19,361 nt of DNA. Origin: Desulfobacteraceae bacterium (lineage in GTDB: Bacteria; Desulfobacterota; Desulfobacteria; Desulfobacterales; Desulfobacteraceae). Below the pieces are notes generated by a model. It was not told the origin of the DNA, ran no database searches, and was given only the letters and a program-made list of their open reading frames with translations. The stretch is from contig PIVQ01000065.1 in assembly GCA_003354055.1 (NCBI GenBank), positions 1-19,361 on the forward strand, given 5' to 3'. The position numbers were made by a program, and so were the translations under genes. Of the stretch, positions 7,001 through 14,253 are shown one piece after another. Within the stretch, counting starts at the first letter, position 1, and each line of letters starts with the position of its first letter.

Positions 7001-8751
7001 TTCTGGTTCACGGGTATACAGGATCAACTCATGATCTCAACGCTCTCCATGGGACTCTGGTCCGTTCCCATGGCTCAGATTCCGTCATTTCAGTTTCTTT
7101 ACCATATCATGACGGAGAACAGGTACCGGTTTTTGATTCGCAGGCTTTTGAGCGGACGATTATGACATCGGCAGGCACTTTTATTGAGCAGGATAAAGGA
7201 ATCGTTTTCATCGGGCATTCAACGGGTGGAATCTTGGTTTTATCCTGTATAAAAAAGTATGGTATTATACCTGACCTTCTAATCTTGGCAGGAACCCCCA
7301 ATAGGATAGATACAGGATCTATAGAACGATGGCAGCACCATGAAAAAAGGAGAAAAGAACCGGATTTTACCTCCATTGCAAAGATGATCTCTTTGATCAA
7401 TGCCATGGGAAAAACTACCTTTAAAGAAGACTTCCCGGTAGTGATTCTGAATGGTGGAAAAGACGATCTTGTTCCGGAAGAGGAGGCTTTAAAGTGGACT
7501 GCTAATTTCCCGGGAAAAAATAGAGTCGTGCTTATTCCTGATTCAGATCATCATTTCCTAAATGGCAATTGTCTATCTGACATGTTTTTGGATACGATTA
7601 ACCGTGCTGTTTTTGACATTAAAACCGTAAATGAAAAAACGCCGAGCCGGGTATTGGGTCAATTGGCAGAAGTTGAGCCTGAGGTCATACCGTTTATATC
7701 ATACTCCCCCCAGTCTCTTTATCACCTGTCCAAAAGTCCCGGAGCCAAAAGAGTGAATAACAAGGGATTCTCTTTTCCAGAATCAGTGGATTTCGAGCCT
7801 GTTTTTGCCAATATCGAAATCACGACACACTGTCAACTGGCATGCCGGTTCTGCGCAAGAACAAAGCTTGCGATTAAAGCTCAGAATATGCCGGTATCAG
7901 ACTATTCAAGGATACTTGACCTGCTTCCCCATGCGTATAGAATCACTCTGGTAGGACTTGGTGAACCATTGCTCCACCCGGATATCATTGAGTTTGTAAA
8001 ATTGGCTGTTTCGGATAGCAGAAGGATCGGACTGGTAACAAATGCCATAGATTTAGATAAATCCATGGCAAAAAAACTGATTGATGCAGGACTTGACTCC
8101 ATTGCATTCAGTCTCGATGGACCTGATCAGTCCATAAACAAGAAGTTGCGTAGCGGAACCGATGTTGAGAAGGCTGTGAAGAATATCAGGCAGTTTTCAG
8201 CCCTTAGCAAGACCTCGGGCCGGCAAATATCCAAAGCTGTATTTTCAGCGGTTTCCCTGATGTCCTTGCCCTATCTTGAAAAGTTGACTGATCTTGTTTC
8301 ACAGCTGGGGGTAGATGTTCTGATGTTGTCGGACTTGAATTTTGTCCATAATGAAAATCATTGTTTGTGGCAACATATGGATGCAGCCAAACTTAAAAAG
8401 ATAAAAGCGGCCATCAGGAAAGCCTTTGCTAATAATTTACCTGTTCTATCGGTCCACGGACTTGAAGAATTTGGGTTAAGGCACAGATATAAGGATTTTC
8501 TGGCTTTACCGGTATCAAAGATTTATGACCGTTCAAAAACGCACCAGCATTGCCTTTCTCCCTGGCAGACCGTTCCTGTAAATGTGGAGGGAGATATTAC
8601 CATTTGTGATTGTCAGCCTGAAAAGAAAATCGGTAATATCTTCTCGGATTCATTTTCCCGAATATGGAATGGAGACAGCTTAAAACACCATCGCAAAAAG
8701 ATGAGAGCATCGGTGCCACCCGCTGCCTGCCGCTGCTGTCCAAGGTTTTAA
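6985..8751 (+). CDS. Fusion protein: alpha/beta hydrolase + radical SAM/SPASM enzyme
   Basis: Two enzymes are joined in one 588-residue chain. Residues 1-212 are a complete small alpha/beta hydrolase (carboxylesterase/thioesterase-like). It has HGYTGS (9-14) at the oxyanion hole, nucleophile S79 in GHSTGG (77-82), acidic D160 or D161 in GGKDDLVP, and H189 in DSDHH. After a linker (about 213-270) comes a radical SAM domain with C283-x3-C287-x2-C290, GLGEPLLHPD (324-333) and SLDG (376-379). A SPASM-like C-terminus has CLSPW (523-527), CDC (541-543), GNIF (550-553) and a final cysteine group C582, C584, C585. All catalytic residues appear intact, so both halves could work. An AAAGG ribosome site precedes the ATG, and the start overlaps the glycosyltransferase end by 16 bp. 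The substrate is unknown. No known RiPP maturase, quinohemoprotein maturase or anaerobic sulfatase-maturase is matched in full. Confidence 0.88.
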   Translation: MSVGIILVHGYTGSTHDLNALHGTLVRSHGSDSVISVSLPYHDGEQVPVFDSQAFERTIMTSAGTFIEQDKGIVFIGHSTGGILVLSCIKKYGIIPDLLILAGTPNRIDTGSIERWQHHEKRRKEPDFTSIAKMISLINAMGKTTFKEDFPVVILNGGKDDLVPEEEALKWTANFPGKNRVVLIPDSDHHFLNGNCLSDMFLDTINRAVFDIKTVNEKTPSRVLGQLAEVEPEVIPFISYSPQSLYHLSKSPGAKRVNNKGFSFPESVDFEPVFANIEITTHCQLACRFCARTKLAIKAQNMPVSDYSRILDLLPHAYRITLVGLGEPLLHPDIIEFVKLAVSDSRRIGLVTNAIDLDKSMAKKLIDAGLDSIAFSLDGPDQSINKKLRSGTDVEKAVKNIRQFSALSKTSGRQISKAVFSAVSLMSLPYLEKLTDLVSQLGVDVLMLSDLNFVHNENHCLWQHMDAAKLKKIKAAIRKAFANNLPVLSVHGLEEFGLRHRYKDFLALPVSKIYDRSKTHQHCLSPWQTVPVNVEGDITICDCQPEKKIGNIFSDSFSRIWNGDSLKHHRKKMRASVPPAACRCCPRF

Positions 8752-8766
8752 GGCAATTTATTGCCT
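8751..8766. terminator. Weak hairpin between convergent genes
   Basis: AGGCAA (8751-8756) and TTGCCT (8761-8766) form a perfect 6-bp stem, extendable to 7 bp with a 2-base loop, right at the stop codon of the fusion gene. No clean T-run follows on the plus strand. On the minus strand the stem is followed by TTAAAA. It could help end either transcript but is a weak terminator candidate. Confidence 0.3.
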
Positions 8767-8790
8767 GACCACATCATTATTCTCAGGCCT

Positions 8791-9453
8791 TTATTTATTC
8801 CCCTCTTTTTTTTGGGAGTACATGAACAGATATACCTTGTGCATCATCCAGGCCTCAATTTTTGAAATGTTTTTTGCACCGCCGATAAATTCCGCCTGGA
8901 TAAAAGCCTTGCAGGCTTTTTCAAGAACCAGGGCAGCAATTATGGCCTCTTCCATGGTTCGGCCCAAGGTAATGGCGCCATGATTAGCCATGAGGGCGGC
9001 GTAACGGCCTTTTAGGGCCTTAATTGTTGTTTTGACAATTCTTTGGGTGTTTGGCAGGGCATAGTCGGCGCAACGGACACTGGGACCCAATATCTGAGCC
9101 TGGTCATCCAGGATGGGCGGGACTTCCCGCCTGGCTGCAGCCACGGTAGAGGCATGGGGCTGGTGGGTGTGAATGACGGCATTGACTCTTTTGCGGGTTC
9201 GGTACAGTTCTGCGTGGACCTTTTTCTCGGAAGAGGGCTTGATATCCCCGAGCACCTCAAGGGTATGATAATCCATGACAACGATATCATTTGCCGTCAT
9301 GTCCTCGTACCGCCGGCCACTGGGGGTGACGGCCATGAGGCGGTCATCGATTCTCAGGCTGCAATTGCCCCAGGTCCCTTCCACAAGACCCCGTTCCATC
9401 AATTGATGGCCGGCCTCACAAACGATTTTCTTTTCTTTTGAATAAAGATCCAT
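8791..9453 (-). CDS. Class II aldolase/adducin family protein (FucA/AraD-like)
   Basis: Class II aldolases of this family use a metal ion to cleave or epimerise phosphorylated sugars (for example fuculose-1-phosphate to DHAP plus lactaldehyde). The 220-residue length matches FucA. Metal-site residues are present: E76 in KPSSEKKVH, H95 and H97 in IHTHQPH, and H158 in MANHGA. The phosphate-binding GN motif (29-30, GNCS) and TPSG (43-46) are also visible. A member-specific sugar cannot be read from sequence. The gene follows the aminotransferase with only 2 bp between stop and start (TAATCATG), so it is the second gene of that operon and should be under the same operator. Its substrate is likely the phosphorylated product of the neighbouring FGGY kinase, which is an inference from context. 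Confidence 0.88.
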   Translation of the reverse strand: MDLYSKEKKIVCEAGHQLMERGLVEGTWGNCSLRIDDRLMAVTPSGRRYEDMTANDIVVMDYHTLEVLGDIKPSSEKKVHAELYRTRKRVNAVIHTHQPHASTVAAARREVPPILDDQAQILGPSVRCADYALPNTQRIVKTTIKALKGRYAALMANHGAITLGRTMEEAIIAALVLEKACKAFIQAEFIGGAKNISKIEAWMMHKVYLFMYSQKKEGNK

Positions 9454-9455
9454 GA

Positions 9456-10940
9456 TTATAATACCCCTTCGATATTTTTAAATACCCGTTCAAAACGGAT
9501 CAGAGCGTCATCTATGATGTCGTCGGTGTCTGACGCAGAGGTATATAACCTGGATCCGGCCAGGCTGACAATACCTTCTGCCATATAGGCGGCTCCCATC
9601 TCTTCCATGACCTCTTTGCGGGCGTGAATCTGCTTTATGGTCCCCGGGATTTTCCAGGGCCGATTCCACGGGATGTGGAAGAGCATGGTACCTACGGTTT
9701 CAAGATGGCAGATCGATCCCTGGTTAAAGGCCACAAAAGGCAGGTTGTACTTTTTGATCAATCGGGTAAGCCCCTGAGTGAGCCTGTCCCCGGCACGGCC
9801 GGCCGTTACGGCGGCATTGGTTTTTTCGATTTCACAGAGGGTGAGATATCCTGCTGCTGCACTTAGAGGATTGGCTGCCATGGTTCCCCCCACAAGTGCT
9901 TTCTTTTTGCCGCTCTGGATACCTGCAGCCAGATACTCCATGTACTCCCGTTTTCCACCCAGACCTCCGGCAGACGGGTAGCCGCCGGCAATGATTTTGC
10001 CGAATACGGTGAGATCCGGGGTGACGTTGAAATAGCCCTGGGCTCCGCCCATACCCATCCGGAATGCAGTGACAACTTCATCAAATATCAGCAGGGCACC
10101 GTATTGGTCGCAGAGTTCCCGAACCTTTTTATTAAAATCCTTGTCCAAGGGGCGGGTGCCGCTTTCCGGGCCTATGGGTTCCATGATGACAGCTGCGGTT
10201 CCGCCCCGAAATTTGTTCCGCCACAGCTTTTTTTCAAGATCCTTGATGTCATTGGGAAAAAATTCCTGGGTATACTTGAAACAATTCTTCGGTACCCCGT
10301 GGGCTTCCATGTGTTTGATGCCGGGCAGGCGTATACCGTAGGCAAGCTGGTCGCTCCAACCGTGGTAGGCCCCGCCCATCTTCAGAATATATTTTTTTTT
10401 GGTGGCCAGACGGGCGATCCGGATGGCCGCCATGTCTGCCTCGGTTCCTGACCCCAGCATCCGGAACATGTCAACACCCTGCATGTGCTGGGCTACCTTC
10501 CGGGCAAGTTTGAGTTCATATTCGTGGAAAAGTCCTGTGACCGGACCGCAGGTGTTGAGCAGATCGATCACCTGGTCCCGGATGATCTGAGGGTTGCTGC
10601 CTATAAGGGTGGGGCCGCCTGCCTGTAAAAAGTCAATATACCGGTTGCCGTCCAGATCTTTGAGATAGGCGCCATTGGCCTCGGTAAAGACCAGAGGGAA
10701 TGGATAGTTAAAGGCCAGGTTGTGCTGCACTCCACCCGGAATGAATTCTTTGGCCTGCTCAATTTGGATTTTGGATTGCCCGCAATTTTTTTCAAACCAA
10801 TCTTTATAAGCTTCGAGCGTTTCTTTTTTCAATCGCCGGATGGGTTGGGAAATCAAGGTATTAAGCTGTTGCATCACTGCCTGGGTATCAAGGTACTCTT
10901 TGATGGCATATTCTGTGGATCGGTTTTTGATGGTATTCAT
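9456..10940 (-). CDS. Class III PLP-dependent aminotransferase (glutamate-1-semialdehyde aminomutase-like)
   Basis: This is a fold-type I, class III aminotransferase. Residues about 61-480 align by eye with glutamate-1-semialdehyde 2,1-aminomutase: EQAKEFIPGG (61-70), GSGTEA (163-168) for the PLP phosphate, IFDEVVTAF (285-293) with the PLP-ring aspartate D287, and FGKIIAGG (313-320) with Schiff-base lysine K315. At 494 residues it is longer than HemL because of about 60 extra, mostly helical residues at the N-terminus. No other heme-pathway gene is near, and it sits with an aldolase and a sugar kinase, so a catabolic transamination of an amino-alcohol, amino-polyol or amino-sugar is more likely than heme synthesis. 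AAAGGA lies 8 bases before the ATG. A palindromic operator is 31 bp upstream of the start codon. Confidence 0.9.
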   Translation of the reverse strand: MNTIKNRSTEYAIKEYLDTQAVMQQLNTLISQPIRRLKKETLEAYKDWFEKNCGQSKIQIEQAKEFIPGGVQHNLAFNYPFPLVFTEANGAYLKDLDGNRYIDFLQAGGPTLIGSNPQIIRDQVIDLLNTCGPVTGLFHEYELKLARKVAQHMQGVDMFRMLGSGTEADMAAIRIARLATKKKYILKMGGAYHGWSDQLAYGIRLPGIKHMEAHGVPKNCFKYTQEFFPNDIKDLEKKLWRNKFRGGTAAVIMEPIGPESGTRPLDKDFNKKVRELCDQYGALLIFDEVVTAFRMGMGGAQGYFNVTPDLTVFGKIIAGGYPSAGGLGGKREYMEYLAAGIQSGKKKALVGGTMAANPLSAAAGYLTLCEIEKTNAAVTAGRAGDRLTQGLTRLIKKYNLPFVAFNQGSICHLETVGTMLFHIPWNRPWKIPGTIKQIHARKEVMEEMGAAYMAEGIVSLAGSRLYTSASDTDDIIDDALIRFERVFKNIEGVL

Positions 10941-10970
10941 TGGAACTATCCTTTACTTTTGAATATTTGC

Positions 10971-10985
10971 ACTGACTGGTCAGTT
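10971..10985. promoter_or_regulatory. Operator A, probable TetR-family binding site upstream of the aminotransferase-aldolase operon
   Basis: ACTGACTGGTCAGTT contains ACTGAC and GTCAGT as an inverted repeat with a 2-base centre. It is the exact reverse complement of operator B at 11191-11205. It sits 31 bp before the aminotransferase ATG, where a bound repressor would block transcription. Assignment to the TetR protein encoded at 12850-13440 is inferred from proximity and site style. Confidence 0.7.
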
Positions 10986-11183
10986 TTAAAAAATCAAATT
11001 CGTGGATGATTGTCAAGGGAAAAGTCAGAATAAAGCATAGGTAAGGATCGGCTCCGAAATTACTTGATCTTTTGTTTTCAAAATACCCAGTCTTTTAAGG
11101 GGTTTTGGAAATAATTTAGATCAAGTTATTTTGTAACGAGTCCTAAATCAAATGGGAGAGGGGCCGTTGAAAAAAGAAAACCC

Positions 11184-11212
11184 TTGATCAAACTGACCAG
11201 TCAGTATATGAA
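11184..11212 (+). promoter_or_regulatory. FGGY kinase promoter with operator B between -35 and -10
   Basis: TTGATC (11184-11189) and TATGAA (11207-11212) are 17 bases apart and each match 4 of 6 consensus bases. The 15-bp palindrome AACTGACCAGTCAGT (11191-11205) fills the spacer almost exactly, the textbook position for repression by steric block. AGGAG lies 6 bases before the kinase ATG at 11254. Confidence 0.68.
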
Positions 11213-11253
11213 TATTTTCAGAACAGACTGTTTTCACAAAAAAGGAGTCTTTC

Positions 11254-12849
11254 ATGACACATCATATTATAGCCTACGACATCGGTACCACAGGTGCCAA
11301 AACCTGCCTTTTCTGCCTGGGTAATGATCTCAAACTTGTTGAGTCCTGCGTGGTGGGATATCCTTTGCTTTCTACGCCGGACGGGGGCTCTGAACAGCGG
11401 GTGGATGACTTTTGGCAGGCCATTTGTGAGGGGACGCATACGGTTCTTTCCCGGTCCGGGTGTTCAAGGAATAAAATTTCCGCCATCTCTTTTTGCTGCC
11501 AGATGCAGGCTCTGATTCTGGTGGATGAGGAGGGAAATGCCATCCGGAATTCCATGGGTTACATGGACGGCAGGGCCACAACTATATTCAAAAAGAGCTT
11601 TGCCGGCGGATTTCCCAGAATTGAAAATTTAAATGCATATAAGTTGCTGACCTCCCTTTATATTACAGGCGGTGCAGCTGCCACTGCTAAAGATCCTCTG
11701 TGGAAGTATCACTGGGTAAGGGAAAACGAACCCCATAATTTTGAAAAGACGTATAAATGGCTGGATGTCAGGGATTATCTGGCCCTGCGGTGTACGGGCA
11801 ACTTTGCAATGACCCGGGATTCTGCCAACCTGACCTTTCTTTATAATACCCGGCCCGGGCAAGAGGGGTGGTCAAACCATCTGTGCCGTATGTTCGATGT
11901 GGATACCAAACATCTGCCTTCCGTCCAGGCGTCTACGGATTTGGCCGGAGACCTTACGGAACATGCCGCAGAGGAGCTTGGCCTTTTCAAAGGTACACCG
12001 GTATTTGCCGGGGGCGGAGATATTACCCTGATTCCTCTTGGCACCGGGTGTATGAACCTTTACGACACCCATGCCTATGTAGGCACATCCGGCTGGATTG
12101 TGGCCAATGTGGACAAACGGATGGTGGATCTGAAGAATTTCATTGCCTCTATTTCAGGGGCCATACCCGGGCATTATAATTATGTGGCTGAGCAGGAAAC
12201 GTCAGGGCTTTGCCTTCAATGGGTCCGGGATCACCTGGCACTGGATGAGATCGGCATCTATTTGAATGGAACCGATGATGACCTACTTGATAGCGACCGT
12301 CTCTACGATTTGATGAACCGGAAGGTGGCCGAGATTGAACCGGGATCAGGGGGAGTCATCTTTACCCCCTGGCTCCACGGCAACCGGGCTCCAAAAGAGG
12401 ATCCCTTTGCCAGAGGCATGTTTTTCAATATTGGGCTGAAAACCGGAAAACGGGCCATGATCAGGTCCGTGCTTGAGGGAATCGCCTTTCACAAGCGGTG
12501 GATGCTTGAGGCTGTAGAAAAAAAAGTACCCAGACAGGAGACGCTAAGGCTGGTGGGGGGCGGGGCAAAATCCGAAGTGCTTTGCCAGATCATGGCAGAT
12601 ATCACCGGGCACAAGATTAAGGTGCCTGAGGAGCCCCAGAACGTCGGAGCTGCCGGAGCTGCCATTGTCTGTGCCCTGGGACTGAATGCCATTGATTCTG
12701 TCCGGGACGCCAAGAAGCTTATCCGGATCCGGTCGGCCTATACCCCGGATCCTGCAGCCCAAGGTGTGTATAACCGGATGTTTCCGGTGTTTAAGCAGCT
12801 ATATGAAAAAAATAAAAAATTCTTCTGGGAACTCAACAGCACCCTGTAA
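11254..12849 (+). CDS. FGGY-family carbohydrate kinase (xylulokinase-like)
   Basis: FGGY kinases transfer phosphate from ATP to a sugar or polyol. The 531-residue product has the ribonuclease-H-like ATPase fold motifs in order: YDIGTTGAK (8-16) for phosphate binding, SFCCQMQALILVD (79-91) and YMDGRA (103-108) as in the xylulokinase substrate region, GGGDITLIPLGTG (253-265) with the probable catalytic base D256, and LVGGGAKSEVLCQI (433-446) plus VPEEPQNVGAAGAA (457-470) for the adenosine site. The exact substrate cannot be assigned; residues about 100-200 differ from classical xylulose, glycerol or ribulose kinases known to me. The ribosome site is strong (AGGAG, 6-base spacing). The promoter carries a TetR-type operator, and the stop codon directly abuts that of the tetR gene on the other strand. 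Confidence 0.92.
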   Translation: MTHHIIAYDIGTTGAKTCLFCLGNDLKLVESCVVGYPLLSTPDGGSEQRVDDFWQAICEGTHTVLSRSGCSRNKISAISFCCQMQALILVDEEGNAIRNSMGYMDGRATTIFKKSFAGGFPRIENLNAYKLLTSLYITGGAAATAKDPLWKYHWVRENEPHNFEKTYKWLDVRDYLALRCTGNFAMTRDSANLTFLYNTRPGQEGWSNHLCRMFDVDTKHLPSVQASTDLAGDLTEHAAEELGLFKGTPVFAGGGDITLIPLGTGCMNLYDTHAYVGTSGWIVANVDKRMVDLKNFIASISGAIPGHYNYVAEQETSGLCLQWVRDHLALDEIGIYLNGTDDDLLDSDRLYDLMNRKVAEIEPGSGGVIFTPWLHGNRAPKEDPFARGMFFNIGLKTGKRAMIRSVLEGIAFHKRWMLEAVEKKVPRQETLRLVGGGAKSEVLCQIMADITGHKIKVPEEPQNVGAAGAAIVCALGLNAIDSVRDAKKLIRIRSAYTPDPAAQGVYNRMFPVFKQLYEKNKKFFWELNSTL

Positions 12850-13440
12850 TCAGGTGGGCATGGCAAGGCCTGCAGAAAGAATGGTAAATACGGTTTCGAT
12901 GATTTCTTCTAAGGAATCATGGTCTGGGTCTTCAAGGTAATGGCTGCACAGGGTATCGATAATACCGATAATAGCCAGGGCGGAAAGATGCTGGGGCAGG
13001 GGCCGAAGATAGCCCTTCTCCTGACCGTATCTGAGGCGGTCTTCGATAAAGGTATTGAATCTTTGGCGGACGTTCTTGATTTCAACCAGGACTTCAGCAT
13101 CAATGCCACTGGACATCTCATTGGCATAGATTCGGGTGACCTCACTGTTGGAGACGTAGAGGCGGATCAGGGTGGATATAATTTTGTGGAAATGTTCTAG
13201 AAAGGGAAGGTCGGACTCAAGCTCTTCCTCTATGGTTTCCATGATTCGGTTAAGACCCTGAGTGACGGTTGCTGCAAACAGCTTGGATTTACTGGAATAA
13301 TTATAGTAGAGGGTGCCTTTGGCTACCTTGGCCATTTCGGCAATTTCATCCATTTTGGCTTGGTGGAAGCCCTTTTGGGAAAAGACAATACCGGCAGCCT
13401 CTATGATGTTTTCTTTTTTTTGTGCGTGGTTCAAGGCCAC
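12850..13440 (-). CDS. TetR/AcrR-family transcriptional repressor
   Basis: The 196-residue protein has the standard TetR layout: an N-terminal three-helix DNA-binding domain (about 8-55) with the recognition region MDEIAEMAKVAKGTLYYNYS (30-49) and KSKLF (51-55), then an all-helical ligand-binding and dimer domain. The start is a GTG at 13440; no ATG in frame gives a complete helix-turn-helix. It shares the neighbourhood with palindromic sites upstream of the aminotransferase, kinase and transporter genes, so it is the likely local repressor, released by a pathway substrate or intermediate. The stop codon begins on the base after the kinase stop, leaving no intergenic space between these convergent genes. 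It is divergent from the HAD phosphatase gene with 81 bp between starts. Confidence 0.9.
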   Translation of the reverse strand: MALNHAQKKENIIEAAGIVFSQKGFHQAKMDEIAEMAKVAKGTLYYNYSSKSKLFAATVTQGLNRIMETIEEELESDLPFLEHFHKIISTLIRLYVSNSEVTRIYANEMSSGIDAEVLVEIKNVRQRFNTFIEDRLRYGQEKGYLRPLPQHLSALAIIGIIDTLCSHYLEDPDHDSLEEIIETVFTILSAGLAMPT

Positions 13441-13521
13441 TATGTTTAAATACCTTAATTTATGGTGCTTTTATTAAATCTGGTTGAAAGCGGATTATAT
13501 TAAAGCGGAGATTTTCTGTCA

Positions 13522-14253
13522 ATGCAAAAACTGACCGGTCATTTTAGAAATCAGGTTAATAAGCCGGGTGAGTTGCCTGGCCAGCCCCTTTGCCGGGCTG
13601 CCTTTTTTGATGTGGACAGAACCTTGATCAGAGGGGACAGCCAGGAATTGGAAGCCCGGTATTTTATGAAGCATACCCGTGTTCCTCCCGGGTATATCCT
13701 CTCTATTCTTTTAACCCTGGCAGCCTTACAATTTAACCGATTGGGATGGCTTTCTCTGTCCCGTCAGAATGAAGTCTATCTGAAAACCTATAAAGGACAG
13801 ACCGCACAGTCCCTTGCAGATCAGGCACAAGCTCTGTTCACCGAAGTAATCTGCAGCCGGTTTTTTTCCGGAGCTCTTGAAATGCTGGAACGGCACAGGC
13901 AGCAGGGGGATCTCATTGTACTGGTCTCCGCCACCACGCGCCATCTCCTGATTCCCTTTGAATCCGTGCTTAAACCGGATCATATTTTTTGTACGGACCT
14001 TGAATTTGATGCCAGGGACAGGTGTACCGGAAAGGCTCTCGACGGCATATGTGCCCAGAATAAAAAACAGGCTGTTGTTCGGGCATTTGCCAGGGAAAAC
14101 AGTATAGATCTTTTATCTTCCCATGCCTATTCAGATCATCATTCTGATATCCCTTTTCTCTCCTGCGTGGGGCATCCTATTGTGGTAAACCCCACTAAAA
14201 AATTGGCCGGGCATGCCCGGAAAATGGAATGGCCTGTTCACTATTTTGATTGA
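13522..14253 (+). CDS. HAD-IB family phosphatase (SerB-like)
   Basis: This haloacid-dehalogenase superfamily phosphatase removes phosphate from a small molecule through an aspartyl-phosphate. Motif I is FFDVDRTLI (28-36) with nucleophile D30 and acid D32. Motif II is S136 in VSAT, motif III is probably K181 or K182, and motif IV is YSDHHSDIP (203-211) with metal-binding D205 and D209. A helical cap at about 45-110 and the DRT in motif I place it in subfamily IB with SerB and CicA-like proteins. A 25-residue N-terminal extension precedes the domain. The 243 residues are too few for a fused acyltransferase, found in some HAD-IB proteins. GGAG lies 11 bases before the ATG. It overlaps the convergent transporter gene by 13 bp. 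Its role in the pathway could be dephosphorylation of an intermediate. Confidence 0.88.
   Translation: MQKLTGHFRNQVNKPGELPGQPLCRAAFFDVDRTLIRGDSQELEARYFMKHTRVPPGYILSILLTLAALQFNRLGWLSLSRQNEVYLKTYKGQTAQSLADQAQALFTEVICSRFFSGALEMLERHRQQGDLIVLVSATTRHLLIPFESVLKPDHIFCTDLEFDARDRCTGKALDGICAQNKKQAVVRAFARENSIDLLSSHAYSDHHSDIPFLSCVGHPIVVNPTKKLAGHARKMEWPVHYFD
13531..13541. promoter_or_regulatory. Possible operator D at the start of the HAD phosphatase gene
   Basis: CTGACCGGTCA contains the core TGAC-N2-GTCA found in operators A and B, but lacks their outer AC/GT bases. The same decamer TGACCGGTCA also occurs inside ffh (100-109) and the first cyclase gene (5050-5059), where it simply encodes protein. It may allow TetR control of the phosphatase or autoregulation, but evidence is weak. 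Confidence 0.25.

Larger units (their letters stand above)
10941..11253. other. 313-bp divergent control region between aminotransferase and FGGY kinase genes
   Basis: No gene was found here. It holds two identical but oppositely oriented 15-bp palindromic sites at its two ends (10971-10985 and 11191-11205) and the kinase promoter. The AT-rich middle (about 10990-11180) shows no convincing ORF, riboswitch or terminator. Confidence 0.6.
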
